From positions 1-13,778 of the forward strand of contig DATGKW010000260.1 in assembly GCA_035294465.1 (NCBI GenBank): a stretch of 13,778 bases of DNA, given 5' to 3'. This stretch comes from Paraktedonobacter sp035294465 (GTDB taxonomy: Bacteria > Chloroflexota > Ktedonobacteria > Ktedonobacterales > Ktedonobacteraceae). The notes beneath the pieces are model-generated. The model worked only from the letters and a program-made list of their open reading frames with translations, searched no databases and was not told the DNA's origin. Made by a program: the position numbers and the translations under genes. Below, in pieces: positions 1 to 7,467 of the stretch. Within the stretch, counting starts at the first letter, position 1, and each line of letters starts with the position of its first letter.

Positions 1-1
1 G

Positions 2-925
2 GAGCAGGTGAGCCTGGCGCTCTCCACAGCGCGCCCCAGCCAGAGCGCTATCCTTCCTGAACTTGAGCCACGCTATCTGGACATCCACACTCCTCCGCAA
101 CCTTTTGTGGCTCCAGCCGCGTCCGCCATGCCTATGAGGGCCGCCCGGCTGATAGGGGCAAAGCGAAAAGCGGGAGGGCAGGGAGATGAGAGTGGGGACA
201 CGCTCATGAGCGAAGCTGTTTATGCGGGTGGAGCGCTTGCTCAGGTGCCACCGCCGCCAGCACCGGTGCTCGCCGAGATTTCCACCGCGACCGTCGAACA
301 GACCGGCACGGCCTATGTCTTCAAGATTGCGCGCTCTGTGGATATTCCTTCAGATAATTCGCCTCACAAGACGACGATTGCTCGCGATAGCCTGCCCTGC
401 GAATTTGATTATGTCAGCGCACCGGTGCTCGATCCGGCGGTCCACCTGCGCGCTAAGATTGCCAATACGACCGAACGGGTGCTCTTGCCCGGTGAGAGCA
501 GCATCTTTGTGAGCGGCGAGTACGTGGGTACGACGCAGATCAAGATGACCTCTCCCAGGGAAGAGTTCAAGGTCTTCCTGGGCATTGACGACAAAATCAA
601 GGTCAAACGCGAACAAATCGAGCGAAGCGTAGAAAAGGGAGCGTTGCTGCAGAGCGATCAGCGCCGGATTACCTATGCCTATCGCATCAGCGTTCACAAC
701 TATGCCACCTTCTCGCGGAACATTGTGCTGCGCGACCAGCTTCCGGTTTCCCAACATGAGCGCATCAAAGTCAAAACGCAAGCAATCTCGCCAGCGCCGA
801 GTGAGCGCACCAAACTGGAGATCCTGACCTGGCGCTTTCCACTGGCCGCAGACGAAGAGTATAAGCTTGAATATCGCTATACTGTTGAGCATCCGCAGGA
901 TGTGCAGGTGAGAGGCTTGCCGTAA
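2..925 (+). CDS. DUF4139 domain-containing protein (MuiA-like), C-terminal part, 5' truncated by window
   Basis: The reading frame is open to the left edge. A GTG at position 8 lies inside the conserved domain, so I read the gene as truncated rather than starting there. 307 residues are visible. They begin with the family block ending in LSTARPSQSAILPELEPRYL, the usual middle of DUF4139. A low-complexity Pro/Ala/Gly linker of about 65 residues follows. Then come the second-half hallmarks: LLPGESSIFVSGEYVGTTQI, a LGIDDKIKVKRE segment, and a C-terminal beta-rich stretch with WRFPLAADEEYKLEYRYTVEHP. The family is widespread and its biochemical role is poorly defined; some members are called mucoidy inhibitor A. 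The linker and both halves look normal for the family. The gene converges with the FemX operon, and only 17 nt separate the stop codons. Family assignment is firm; function is not known. Confidence 0.85.
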   Translation, partial: EQVSLALSTARPSQSAILPELEPRYLDIHTPPQPFVAPAASAMPMRAARLIGAKRKAGGQGDESGDTLMSEAVYAGGALAQVPPPPAPVLAEISTATVEQTGTAYVFKIARSVDIPSDNSPHKTTIARDSLPCEFDYVSAPVLDPAVHLRAKIANTTERVLLPGESSIFVSGEYVGTTQIKMTSPREEFKVFLGIDDKIKVKREQIERSVEKGALLQSDQRRITYAYRISVHNYATFSRNIVLRDQLPVSQHERIKVKTQAISPAPSERTKLEILTWRFPLAADEEYKLEYRYTVEHPQDVQVRGLP

Positions 926-945
926 GTATCCATCTGGTATACTTA
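923..945. terminator. AT-rich inverted repeat spanning both convergent stop codons (possible weak bidirectional terminator)
   Basis: TAAGTAT at 923-929 is perfectly complementary to ATACTTA at 939-945, giving a 7-bp stem with a 9-nt loop. The TAA stop of the DUF4139 gene opens the left arm, and the TAA stop of the minus-strand FemX-like gene opens the other. The stem has only one G/C pair and no T-tract follows, so termination efficiency is doubtful. It is the only structure between the two convergent genes. Confidence 0.35.
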
Positions 946-2010
946 TGGGTTGCTCCCGGCCTGGCTGGCCTGGCGATGCTGGCGTTTTTCGTCGCGCCTG
1001 CGTTTGACCTCAAGCAGGCGCAGGTACACATTGTAAACGAGGGGCTGGTAGACCAGATCGTGCGTTTCCAGAGCGCGGATTGCGTAGCCGCCGAAACCGC
1101 GTTTAAAGACGTAGACGCCCCAGAGTTCCTGGCCCTCTTCCAGAATATCTGGAATGCCACGGAAGTTATAATACCAGCAGCCGTGGGATCTGGCCCATTG
1201 CATGCCGGTCCATTGCAGCAGGTGATTGGGCATCAGGTTGCGGTGCTCATTGGAGGACGCGCCGTACATGTACCAGCTCCAGCGACCATAGCGCAGCACG
1301 ATAATGCCCGCGATAGCCTTGCCTTCGTATTCGGCTAGAAAGAGGGCAAAGCGATCATCCTTGCTATAGAGGCGCATGACCTCTTCGTAGAAGGCTTTGT
1401 TGTGGATGAAGAACTCGTCGCGCTCACTGGTTGTCTCGTAGATGCGATAAAATGTATCGAGATCGGCCTGGCTCTCGCCCCGACGCACACTCACGCCTTT
1501 GCGCCCGGCCAGGCGGATGTTGTAACGCCACTTCTCCTTCATTCCGGCCAGGAGCTCTTTTTCGTCTGGCTGAAGATTGAGCACCCACTCATTGCGAATA
1601 TGCACGGCATAGGGGACAGGGTGAAAGCCGAGCTTGCGCAAAGCTTCCAGCCAGCGCTCGTCTTCGTCATTCGCGCCCGGCTCGATTTTGAGCATAAACG
1701 CGCCCCGCTTGTGCGCCTCCGCTTTGACGAAGTTGAGCAGGACTGCCAGGGCGGGCGAGGATGGATCATCGATCACCGGGCCGCGTGGGGCATAGAAATA
1801 CGTGCGGCGGATGATCGGCGCGCGTGTAATCAAAACTAGCATAGCCGCGCAGAGTTTGCCATTGTCGTCGATCACGCCGACGCGCATGGTCTGCGCGCCC
1901 AGGTGTGGACCCAGCTCGCCCCATTCGTATGATTGGGTGATATTGCAAAGCTCCGAGTTTGAGACAAAGTCATTCCATTGCTTGCCATCCGTAATGATAC
2001 GCGCTTCCAT
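943..2010 (-). CDS. FemAB/FemX-like peptidoglycan bridge aminoacyltransferase, second copy
   Basis: This 355-aa protein resembles lipid II:glycine glycyltransferases, which use aminoacyl-tRNA to add residues to the peptidoglycan stem peptide on the cytoplasmic face of the membrane. Visible marks are QSYEWGEL at 26-33, the segment KWRYNIRLAGRKGVSVRR at about 160-177, SERDEFFIH near 195-203, NHLLQWTGMQWARSHGCWYY at about 262-281, and LWGVYVFKRGFGG at 296-308. It aligns along its whole length with the gene just upstream. It lacks the inserted coiled-coil arm of staphylococcal FemA, so it is closer in size to Weissella FemX. I chose ATG 2010 over an in-frame TTG at 2025. AAAGGA lies 6 nt before the ATG, and the ATG product lines up with the paralogue's N-terminus. 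The upstream stop is 11 nt away, so co-translation is likely. The C-terminus is a basic tail. Which amino acid is transferred cannot be told; members acting on other substrates exist. Confidence 0.85.
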   Translation of the reverse strand: MEARIITDGKQWNDFVSNSELCNITQSYEWGELGPHLGAQTMRVGVIDDNGKLCAAMLVLITRAPIIRRTYFYAPRGPVIDDPSSPALAVLLNFVKAEAHKRGAFMLKIEPGANDEDERWLEALRKLGFHPVPYAVHIRNEWVLNLQPDEKELLAGMKEKWRYNIRLAGRKGVSVRRGESQADLDTFYRIYETTSERDEFFIHNKAFYEEVMRLYSKDDRFALFLAEYEGKAIAGIIVLRYGRWSWYMYGASSNEHRNLMPNHLLQWTGMQWARSHGCWYYNFRGIPDILEEGQELWGVYVFKRGFGGYAIRALETHDLVYQPLVYNVYLRLLEVKRRRDEKRQHRQASQAGSNP

Positions 2011-2021
2011 ACCGGTTCCTT

Positions 2022-3146
2022 TCAATTTTCTGCTGTTTCGGCTCGTGCTTGCTGAGCCTGTCCGCGTGCTGCGCGTTCCAGCTCAATCTTCTGGCGTGCC
2101 GCGTGCCGCCGGCTCCGGCGAATCTCCACGAGCTTGCGCCAGGCGCTGTAGATCAACGGGCGATAGACATAATCCTGGGTGGGAATATTCAGGCGCGAGA
2201 AGCCGCCAAAGCCTTTTTTGTATTCGTAGACGCCCCACATCTCTTCGCCTGGCTCCAGAACCTCCGGGATAGTGCGAAAGTCAAAATAGCTGCATCCCCT
2301 GGCCTGCGCCCACTGAATACAGCGGTATTGTAAGAGATAGGCCGGCTTCAAATTGCGCTTGATATCTGCGGTTGCTCCGAACATATCCCAGCACCAGTCG
2401 CCAAAGCGAATCAACATCTTGGCCGCGATGGCCTGGCCGTCGTGTTCGGCAAGGTAGAGCACGGCGTCGCCCTTATCGGCGAACTGGCGCAGGATCTCCT
2501 TGTGATACTCTTTGCTGTGGATGAAGAAAGCGTCGCGCGCGCTGGTGAGCTTGAGCAGGTCGTAGTAGGCGTCGAAATCCGCCTCGTTCGCTGCCTCGCG
2601 GATAATCACGCCTTTGCGCTCGGCGGTACGCACGTTCTGCCGCCAGGTCATTTTGAACTTTGCCAGGAGCTCCTCGGCGCTCGGACGAATATCCAGCACC
2701 CAGGAGCGCCGGCCATGCACTGCGTAGGGATTCGTTTGAAAACCCAGGGCGCGGTAGGCCGCGAGCCAGTTTTCCATAGCCGGATCATCATCAGCAATAT
2801 TGGGTTCCAGGCGCAGGACAACGGCATGTTCTTTTTTCGCCAGAAGCTTCTGCGCGTATTCAACCAGAGCCGCCAGCGCGGGCGAGTCTGGTTGCTCGAC
2901 TGTGGGACCGCGCGAGCTATAGAGCCAGTTGAAAGGGAGACGCGAACCGGCGACAGGCGACACGGTTAGCATCATAGAGCCGGTCATGCGCCCGCCTTCG
3001 AGAGCGCCCAGGCGATAGACGCGCCCGCCCAGATATGTATTAAGCTCGCCCCATTCGTATGATTGCAGCAGATGCCCGCGCGGCTGGCTGAGGAGAAAAC
3101 TATTCCACCGCTCCCTATCCGTGATCTCTTGAATCGTGACGCCCAT
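2022..3146 (-). CDS. FemAB/FemX-like peptidoglycan bridge aminoacyltransferase, first copy
   Basis: This 374-aa Fem-family protein is the tandem paralogue of the following gene. It shows LLQSYEWGELNTYLGG at 26-41, TWRQNVRTAERKGVIIRE at 167-184, SARDAFFIHSKEYH at 202-215, AYLLQYRCIQWAQARGC at 269-285, and MWGVYEYKKGFGG at 303-315. These are the substrate-binding and GNAT-fold segments typical of Fem enzymes, without the coiled-coil arm. The start ATG shares its A with the TAA of the GNAT gene (TAATG). No close Shine-Dalgarno is visible; the nearest GGAG is about 14 nt upstream, so translational coupling probably drives initiation. The last roughly 35 residues are Arg/Gln/Ala-rich and probably helical or disordered. 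By family knowledge such pairs add successive residues of an interpeptide bridge. That the two copies act in sequence here is inference. Confidence 0.86.
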   Translation of the reverse strand: MGVTIQEITDRERWNSFLLSQPRGHLLQSYEWGELNTYLGGRVYRLGALEGGRMTGSMMLTVSPVAGSRLPFNWLYSSRGPTVEQPDSPALAALVEYAQKLLAKKEHAVVLRLEPNIADDDPAMENWLAAYRALGFQTNPYAVHGRRSWVLDIRPSAEELLAKFKMTWRQNVRTAERKGVIIREAANEADFDAYYDLLKLTSARDAFFIHSKEYHKEILRQFADKGDAVLYLAEHDGQAIAAKMLIRFGDWCWDMFGATADIKRNLKPAYLLQYRCIQWAQARGCSYFDFRTIPEVLEPGEEMWGVYEYKKGFGGFSRLNIPTQDYVYRPLIYSAWRKLVEIRRSRRHAARQKIELERAARGQAQQARAETAEN

Positions 3147-3715
3147 TACTGTTTCAGCATCTCCAGATATTCCTCGCGCAGGAGGCTATAAACGCGCACA
3201 TTGTGGTATTTGCCGAAGCGGAAGATGGCCTGGCGCAGGGTGCCCTCGTATTTCATGCCGGCCTTTTCATCGGCCCGTTGCCCGCCGATGTTTTCCTCCA
3301 TATCCTGAGTCTGGATGCGATTGAGGTTCAGTTCCATAAAACCATAGTGGAGCATCAACTTTGTACAATCTGTGCCGTAACCCTTGCCCCAGAAGCGGCG
3401 ATCAATGATATTATAGAATTCGGCGCTCTGGTTGAGATTATTAATGTCTTTCAGTCCGACTAGACCGATCAACTGATTATCGCTTTTGAGCGCCACGCCA
3501 AAAATAATGTGCTTGCCGTCTTTATATAACTGCTCCAGGCGCTCTTTCGCACGTGTATCGCTGGTGGGGTAAATCGAAAAATAACGGCGCGTTTCAGCGT
3601 CATTCATCCAGGTGGAGTAAAGATGATTATCTTGAGCCGGTTCCAGCGGGCGCAAGTAGATGCGTTCGCCTACCAGGAACGGATTTTGCAAGTGTGATGT
3701 ATCTTCGTATTCCAT
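3146..3715 (-). CDS. GNAT family N-acetyltransferase, RimJ/RimL type
   Basis: This 189-aa protein has the layout of GNAT enzymes that transfer an acetyl group from acetyl-CoA to a protein alpha-amine or a small molecule. The N-terminus has the usual ERIYLRPLEPAQ beta-strand segment at 17-28. Motif A is RFWGKGYGTD at 107-116, fitting the R-x-x-G-x-G pyrophosphate-binding pattern. The C-terminal part has NRIQTQDMEENIGGQRADEK and GMKYEGTLRQA, typical of the RimJ/RimL branch. I chose the ATG at 3715, which has GGGAG 7 nt upstream, over an in-frame TTG at 3754. It heads a three-gene operon with the two FemX-like genes, and its stop overlaps the next start. The substrate cannot be read from sequence. 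Linkage to FemX genes suggests a wall precursor or a Fem-related target, but that is speculation. Confidence 0.85.
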   Translation of the reverse strand: MEYEDTSHLQNPFLVGERIYLRPLEPAQDNHLYSTWMNDAETRRYFSIYPTSDTRAKERLEQLYKDGKHIIFGVALKSDNQLIGLVGLKDINNLNQSAEFYNIIDRRFWGKGYGTDCTKLMLHYGFMELNLNRIQTQDMEENIGGQRADEKAGMKYEGTLRQAIFRFGKYHNVRVYSLLREEYLEMLKQ

Positions 3716-3744
3716 ACAGTTGCTCCCTTCACGGTTTCGAGGCC

Positions 3745-3779
3745 AGTATAGCATAGCCCACCAACTTGAAGCAATTCAA
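3745..3779 (-). promoter_or_regulatory. Candidate sigma-70-type promoter of the GNAT-FemX-FemX operon
   Basis: On the minus strand TTGAAT (3774-3779) lies 18 nt from TATGCT (3750-3755). An overlapping pair, TTGCTT (3769-3774) and TATACT (3745-3750), also has an 18-nt spacer. Either would start transcription roughly 25-30 nt upstream of the GNAT ATG. The matches to consensus are partial, so this is a motif-level prediction. Confidence 0.5.
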
Positions 3780-3802
3780 CTTTCAGAGTAAATAGACGAG
3801 GG

Positions 3803-3860
3803 AAAAGCAGCTTGCCGTACTGAGTGGCTCACGGGCCGAAGTACGACAAGCTGCTTTTTT
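3803..3860 (-). terminator. Rho-independent terminator of the DUF4870 gene, bidirectional in form
   Basis: The arms 3803-3821 and 3840-3858 form a 19-bp stem with one mismatch (C3815 opposite A3846) around an 18-nt loop. Going in the minus direction, four Ts follow the stem, 32 nt past the DUF4870 stop codon. On the plus strand six Ts follow. The minus-strand gene is the only evident client. The hairpin separates the DUF4870 transcript from the promoter of the GNAT-FemX operon. Confidence 0.85.
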
Positions 3861-3892
3861 CTTGTCCTCAGGTCGCCAGTTTGCTGAACAAG

Positions 3893-4474
3893 TTACATTG
3901 TTGGCACGCCGGGATTAGCCCAACGCTCGGCCATGTCACCGATAACGGGAAGTTTGAAGTATTTTCCCTGGAATGCGTTGATTACGCAGATTAGCCAGAG
4001 TACAAACGCGCCAATCCACACTATGATCTCAAGTGCTCCGAGAACGCACCCAAGTCCACTAAAGGCCAGGATTATACTCAGAACGAAGAATATCAGCCAT
4101 GCTGCGACGGCTACGACATTGAGTAAAATCGACTGCATAGCATGGAAGCGCACGAAGCGGTTCTGCTTCTCCATCAAGAAGACAATCAGGCCAGCAATCC
4201 AGGTAAAGTAGCTCACGCCGGCGCCTGTATTCGGGTCCATGTTCATAGTGGTCGCGCCGTTCGGGTGGCCGGTGTTATACAACTGGCCCGGCGCGGCACC
4301 GTAGGGCTGCTGATAGCCGGGATTAGGCGGCGGATATGCTCCTTGCTGATATCCGCTTTGCTGTTGATAGCTGCCCTGTGGAGGCTGGTACGCGCCCTGC
4401 GGCGGATAGCCACCTGGCTGCTGCGGTGGCTGGCCATACTGGCCGGGATAAGGCTGGTTTGGATCTTGTCCCAT
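3893..4474 (-). CDS. DUF4870 domain membrane protein with Gln/Tyr/Pro/Gly-rich N-terminus
   Basis: This is a 193-aa protein of two parts. Residues 1-72 are low complexity, built of loosely repeated PPQGAYQ/PPQGSYQ/SGYQQGAY units and almost free of charged residues. Residues 84-190 match the DUF4870 pattern: a short hydrophobic segment (about 87-101), the marker EKQNRFVRFHAMQS (102-115), two longer membrane segments (about 116-140 and 145-167), then FQGKYFKLPVIGDMAERW (168-185). There is no signal peptide. ATG 4474 has AGGAGG 9 nt upstream. DUF4870 proteins are small membrane proteins of unknown function, and Pro/Gln/Gly-rich N-terminal tails are common in them. The gene appears monocistronic: a strong terminator follows it and 339 nt of non-coding DNA precede it. 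No role is proposed. Confidence 0.85.
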   Translation of the reverse strand: MGQDPNQPYPGQYGQPPQQPGGYPPQGAYQPPQGSYQQQSGYQQGAYPPPNPGYQQPYGAAPGQLYNTGHPNGATTMNMDPNTGAGVSYFTWIAGLIVFLMEKQNRFVRFHAMQSILLNVVAVAAWLIFFVLSIILAFSGLGCVLGALEIIVWIGAFVLWLICVINAFQGKYFKLPVIGDMAERWANPGVPTM

Positions 4475-4813
4475 TGGAAGATTCCTCCTCTATATAGTCC
4501 TGTGATAAATCCATGCTGCAGAATGGCATCTGCGCACAAGGCTCGAGTGAACAGTCGGTTGTACTGGCGCACCAGCTTTCTCTGCTACACTTCGTGCTAC
4601 AACAATATACGCCTGGGAGTACCATTTGTATATGGTCAATTTCACCTATTTCTTGAGAATCCGACCCCACTTTTTAGGGAGAGCAGGCATGAAGCTTTGC
4701 TCCAAGCCCTCTCTTTAAGAGAACGAATGAAAAGGCGAGAATCAACAGAGCAGGATTTCTCTGGCCAAATCATTTTACCATGGCAATCAAGAGGTCTCCT
4801 ACGCTTCTGGCTT
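4475..4813. other. 339-nt non-coding region between lon and the DUF4870 gene
   Basis: I see no convincing gene here. It must hold the end of the lon transcript and the DUF4870 promoter, but neither is clear. On the minus strand TTGACC (near 4638) and TATATT (near 4609) look like promoter elements, yet they are 24 nt apart, too far for a normal pair. Small dyads occur: CCAT-N8-ATGG at 4511-4526 (centred on CTGCAG) and CCAT-N6-ATGG at 4622-4635. TGCTACA is directly repeated at 4583-4589 and 4595-4601. Any of these could be protein-binding sites; none matches an operator I can name. No T-tailed hairpin follows lon. Confidence 0.5.
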
Positions 4814-7396
4814 TCAGGCTTGAGCAGGTGGATAATTCTCGCCCGGCAACTGGTCCGGTGGAATAATCAGCTCCTCGTCAGGAGCGATCTCCAGGCCCGG
4901 CTCCTTGTCAGCCTGTTGTGAGCGCCGGCGGTTCTGCTCGCGCCTACCTGTCGCGTGGTCGTCGCGTGGAAGTGGGCGCAGCGGGGTTGGCGGGCGTTTC
5001 TCTTCCTCGCTGGCGTCGGAATGGTTAAGGAGAGCTGCTTCTATCACCTGGTCCATGGAATCGACAAGAGTGAAGTGAAGCTCATGGCGAATTTTTTCCG
5101 GGATCTCCGCCAGGTCCTTTTTATTCTCCAGCGGGACCACCAGGTTATGGATGTTCGCGCGGTGGGCAGCCAGAACCTTCTCTTTAAGACCGCCAATGGC
5201 CAGCACGCGCCCACGCAGGGTGATCTCACCGGTCATTGCGATGCTGGATCGCACAGGCCGCCCGGTGATCGCGGAGATCAGCGCTGTAGCGATGGTAATG
5301 CCAGCCGAGGGGCCATCTTTGGGCAGCGCGTTCTCTGGCATATGGATATGCAGGTCCATACTGTCCTGGAAATTTGGCTCAATCTGCAATTCTCTGGCGC
5401 GCGAGCGAATGTAGGAGAGCGCGGCCATAGCCGACTCTCGCATGATATCGCCCAATTGTCCTGTCACGATCAACTCACCTTTACCGGCCATAGTGGCTAC
5501 CTCAACCGGTAAGAGAATACCGCCCGATTCGGTCACAGCCAGACCGGTGACGACGCCAACCTGCTGTTTCTGGCTCAAAGGCGTCTCGATGAAGCGTGGA
5601 GGACCCAGATATTGTTCAAGGTTATGCGGCGTCAGGCGAATGTGGGTCGCGGGCTTTTCAAGGATGCGTCGCGCCGCCCTGCGTGAGATAGCGGCTATTT
5701 GCCGCTCCAGGCTGCGTACTCCGGCTTCTCTGGTATAGCCGGTAATGATCAGGCTCATGACCGCCGGGGAGATTTTTAACTGGTCTGCGCTCAGGCCATG
5801 CTCAGCCAGCACTTTTGGCAGAATATGGCGCATACCGATATGGATTTTTTCATCCAGGGTATAGCCCGAAAGTTCAATCACGTCCATACGGTCGAGCAGT
5901 GGGCGTGGAATGTGGTATCTCACATTGCCGGTGCAGATGAAAAACACCTCGGAAAGATCAAACGGAACCTCCAGGTAATGGTCAACGAAAGTGTTATTCT
6001 GGGCCGGATCAAGTACCTCCAGCAGAGCCGCCGACGGATCTCCCCGATACTCAGATGAGAGCTTATCGATCTCGTCGAGCAGAAAAACCGGATTGCGTAC
6101 TCCTACCGTCTTCATTGCCTGGATAATACGCCCTGGCAGTGCGCCCACGTAGGTACGGCGGTGCCCGCGAATCTCAGCCTCGTCATGCACGCCGCCCAGC
6201 GAGATGCGCGAGAATTTGCGCCCCAGGGCTTCCGCAATCGAGTGGCCAAGAGAGGTTTTGCCAACGCCTGGCGGTCCAACCAGGCAGAGAATCTGTCCTC
6301 GGCTTTCGTGGATCTGGCCGGTCTGCCTGGCTCGCTTCTGGCGCAATTCACGCACCGCCAGAAATTCGATGATGCGCTCTTTAATCGCATCTAGACCGTA
6401 ATGCTCGGCATCAAGAATCGCGCGCGTGCGGGCAATATTGAAGGTATCCTCGGTCATCTCGGTCCAGGGCAGGGCTAGAATCCAGTCGATGTAAGAACGT
6501 AACACTGCGATTTCCGCAGATTGAGGTGGTGTACGCTCAAGCCTGTCAATCTCTTTGCGCACTTTGGTCTCAACTTCTGGAGGCAGCGATTTCGCGTCAA
6601 CCCGTTCGCGCAACTCGTTAGCCTCGCTGTTTGCCTCTAACCCCAGCTCTTCCTGGATCGCACGCAACTGCTCACGCAGATAGAACTCCTTCTGGGTGCG
6701 ATCTACCTGCAAGCGCACGCGATTGCGAATAGTTGCCTCCAATTCCAGGATTTCAATCTCGTTCCCCATAATCACGCAGATTTTCTCCAGGCGAGCCAGC
6801 GGGTCCAGCGTTTCCAGGAGATCCTGCTGCTGTTGTGGGTCTGTCACCAGGTGGGCCGCCAGCATATCGGAAAGGCGAGTGGAGGTTTTAAGGGCAACAA
6901 TCGAGTTAATATCTTCAGCCGAAAAGCGGCGATTCAACTGAGCATAGCGTTCAAAGAGGCTGGTGGTGTGGCGAACCATCGCATCGACTTGTGAACCTTG
7001 CGCGTCGGTTTCCTCTGGAATGCTCACACTGACATGCAGGTACGGTTCTGTATCGAGAAAATCCTCGATCTGGACGCGCTGTAAGCCATTGAAAAGAACC
7101 TGGAGGCTGCCATCCTGCTGTGGATGCATCGATGTGATCTCGACCAGCGTCCCGATAGAATAGATATCTTTCGGCTGTGGATCATCAATCTCCGCATCGC
7201 GCTGCGAAGCAACTACCAGGCGGTGGTCAGGTTGTTCCATGGCCTCTTCCACCGCGCGCATCGATTTCTCACGAGCAATAGCTAGCGTCATGCGAGTGCG
7301 AGGAAACACTACCATGTTCTTCAACGCTACGAGTGGATAACTTTCACCCGCTTCCTGCGTATCCTGATACGTTTCTTTGCGCTCTTGTTCGCTCAC
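4814..7396 (-). CDS. lon: ATP-dependent protease Lon (La), with extended C-terminal tail
   Basis: Lon is a cytoplasmic hexameric AAA+ serine protease that degrades misfolded and regulatory proteins. The 860 residues show the N-terminal LON domain (about 20-215), a coiled segment (REQLRAIQEELGLEAN, 241-256), and the AAA+ module. The latter has Walker A GPPGVGKT (374-381), Walker B FLLDEID (438-444) and the pore-region block GHRRTYVGALPGRI (411-424). The protease domain carries Ser697 in KDGPSAGI and Lys740 in GLKEKVLAA, 43 residues apart as in E. coli. Sensor 1 reads CTGN rather than the commoner ATAN but keeps the Asn. E. coli Lon has 784 residues; much of the excess here is a charged, Pro-rich tail from about 790. 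The start is GTG, with only a weak AGCAGG upstream. Lon follows clpX by 57 nt past a hairpin terminator, so it may have its own promoter; I could not pick one. Confidence 0.97.
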   Translation of the reverse strand: MSEQERKETYQDTQEAGESYPLVALKNMVVFPRTRMTLAIAREKSMRAVEEAMEQPDHRLVVASQRDAEIDDPQPKDIYSIGTLVEITSMHPQQDGSLQVLFNGLQRVQIEDFLDTEPYLHVSVSIPEETDAQGSQVDAMVRHTTSLFERYAQLNRRFSAEDINSIVALKTSTRLSDMLAAHLVTDPQQQQDLLETLDPLARLEKICVIMGNEIEILELEATIRNRVRLQVDRTQKEFYLREQLRAIQEELGLEANSEANELRERVDAKSLPPEVETKVRKEIDRLERTPPQSAEIAVLRSYIDWILALPWTEMTEDTFNIARTRAILDAEHYGLDAIKERIIEFLAVRELRQKRARQTGQIHESRGQILCLVGPPGVGKTSLGHSIAEALGRKFSRISLGGVHDEAEIRGHRRTYVGALPGRIIQAMKTVGVRNPVFLLDEIDKLSSEYRGDPSAALLEVLDPAQNNTFVDHYLEVPFDLSEVFFICTGNVRYHIPRPLLDRMDVIELSGYTLDEKIHIGMRHILPKVLAEHGLSADQLKISPAVMSLIITGYTREAGVRSLERQIAAISRRAARRILEKPATHIRLTPHNLEQYLGPPRFIETPLSQKQQVGVVTGLAVTESGGILLPVEVATMAGKGELIVTGQLGDIMRESAMAALSYIRSRARELQIEPNFQDSMDLHIHMPENALPKDGPSAGITIATALISAITGRPVRSSIAMTGEITLRGRVLAIGGLKEKVLAAHRANIHNLVVPLENKKDLAEIPEKIRHELHFTLVDSMDQVIEAALLNHSDASEEEKRPPTPLRPLPRDDHATGRREQNRRRSQQADKEPGLEIAPDEELIIPPDQLPGENYPPAQA

Positions 7397-7434
7397 AATT
7401 CTGCCTGCTTCCTAATCTGGTAAAAGATCGCCTT

Positions 7435-7467
7435 AAAAATGTATGAGTCTGCATTATGCAGACTCAT
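7435..7467 (-). terminator. Hairpin terminator at the end of clpX, stop codon in the loop
   Basis: ATGAGTCTGCA (7443-7453) and TGCAGACTCAT (7457-7467) form a perfect 11-bp stem with the 3-nt loop TTA. In the minus direction that loop is the TAA stop codon of clpX. The stem is followed by ACA and five Ts (7439-7435). The last four codons of clpX make up one arm. It probably terminates or attenuates read-through into lon. Confidence 0.75.

Noticed and set aside
943..2025. TTG start at 2025 for the second FemX-like gene
   Set aside because: The ATG at 2010 has AAAGGA at proper spacing and matches the N-terminus of the paralogue; the TTG would add five residues not seen in the paralogue.
4609..4643. 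TTGACC and TATATT as a promoter of the DUF4870 gene
   Set aside because: The spacer is 24 nt, well outside the usual 16-19 nt, and no better pair is in reach.
4142..4921. 259-codon plus-strand frame across the DUF4870 gene, the gap and the lon end
   Set aside because: It is antisense to two well-supported genes over most of its length and its product is Arg/Leu/Ser-rich without recognisable domains. It looks like a shadow frame.
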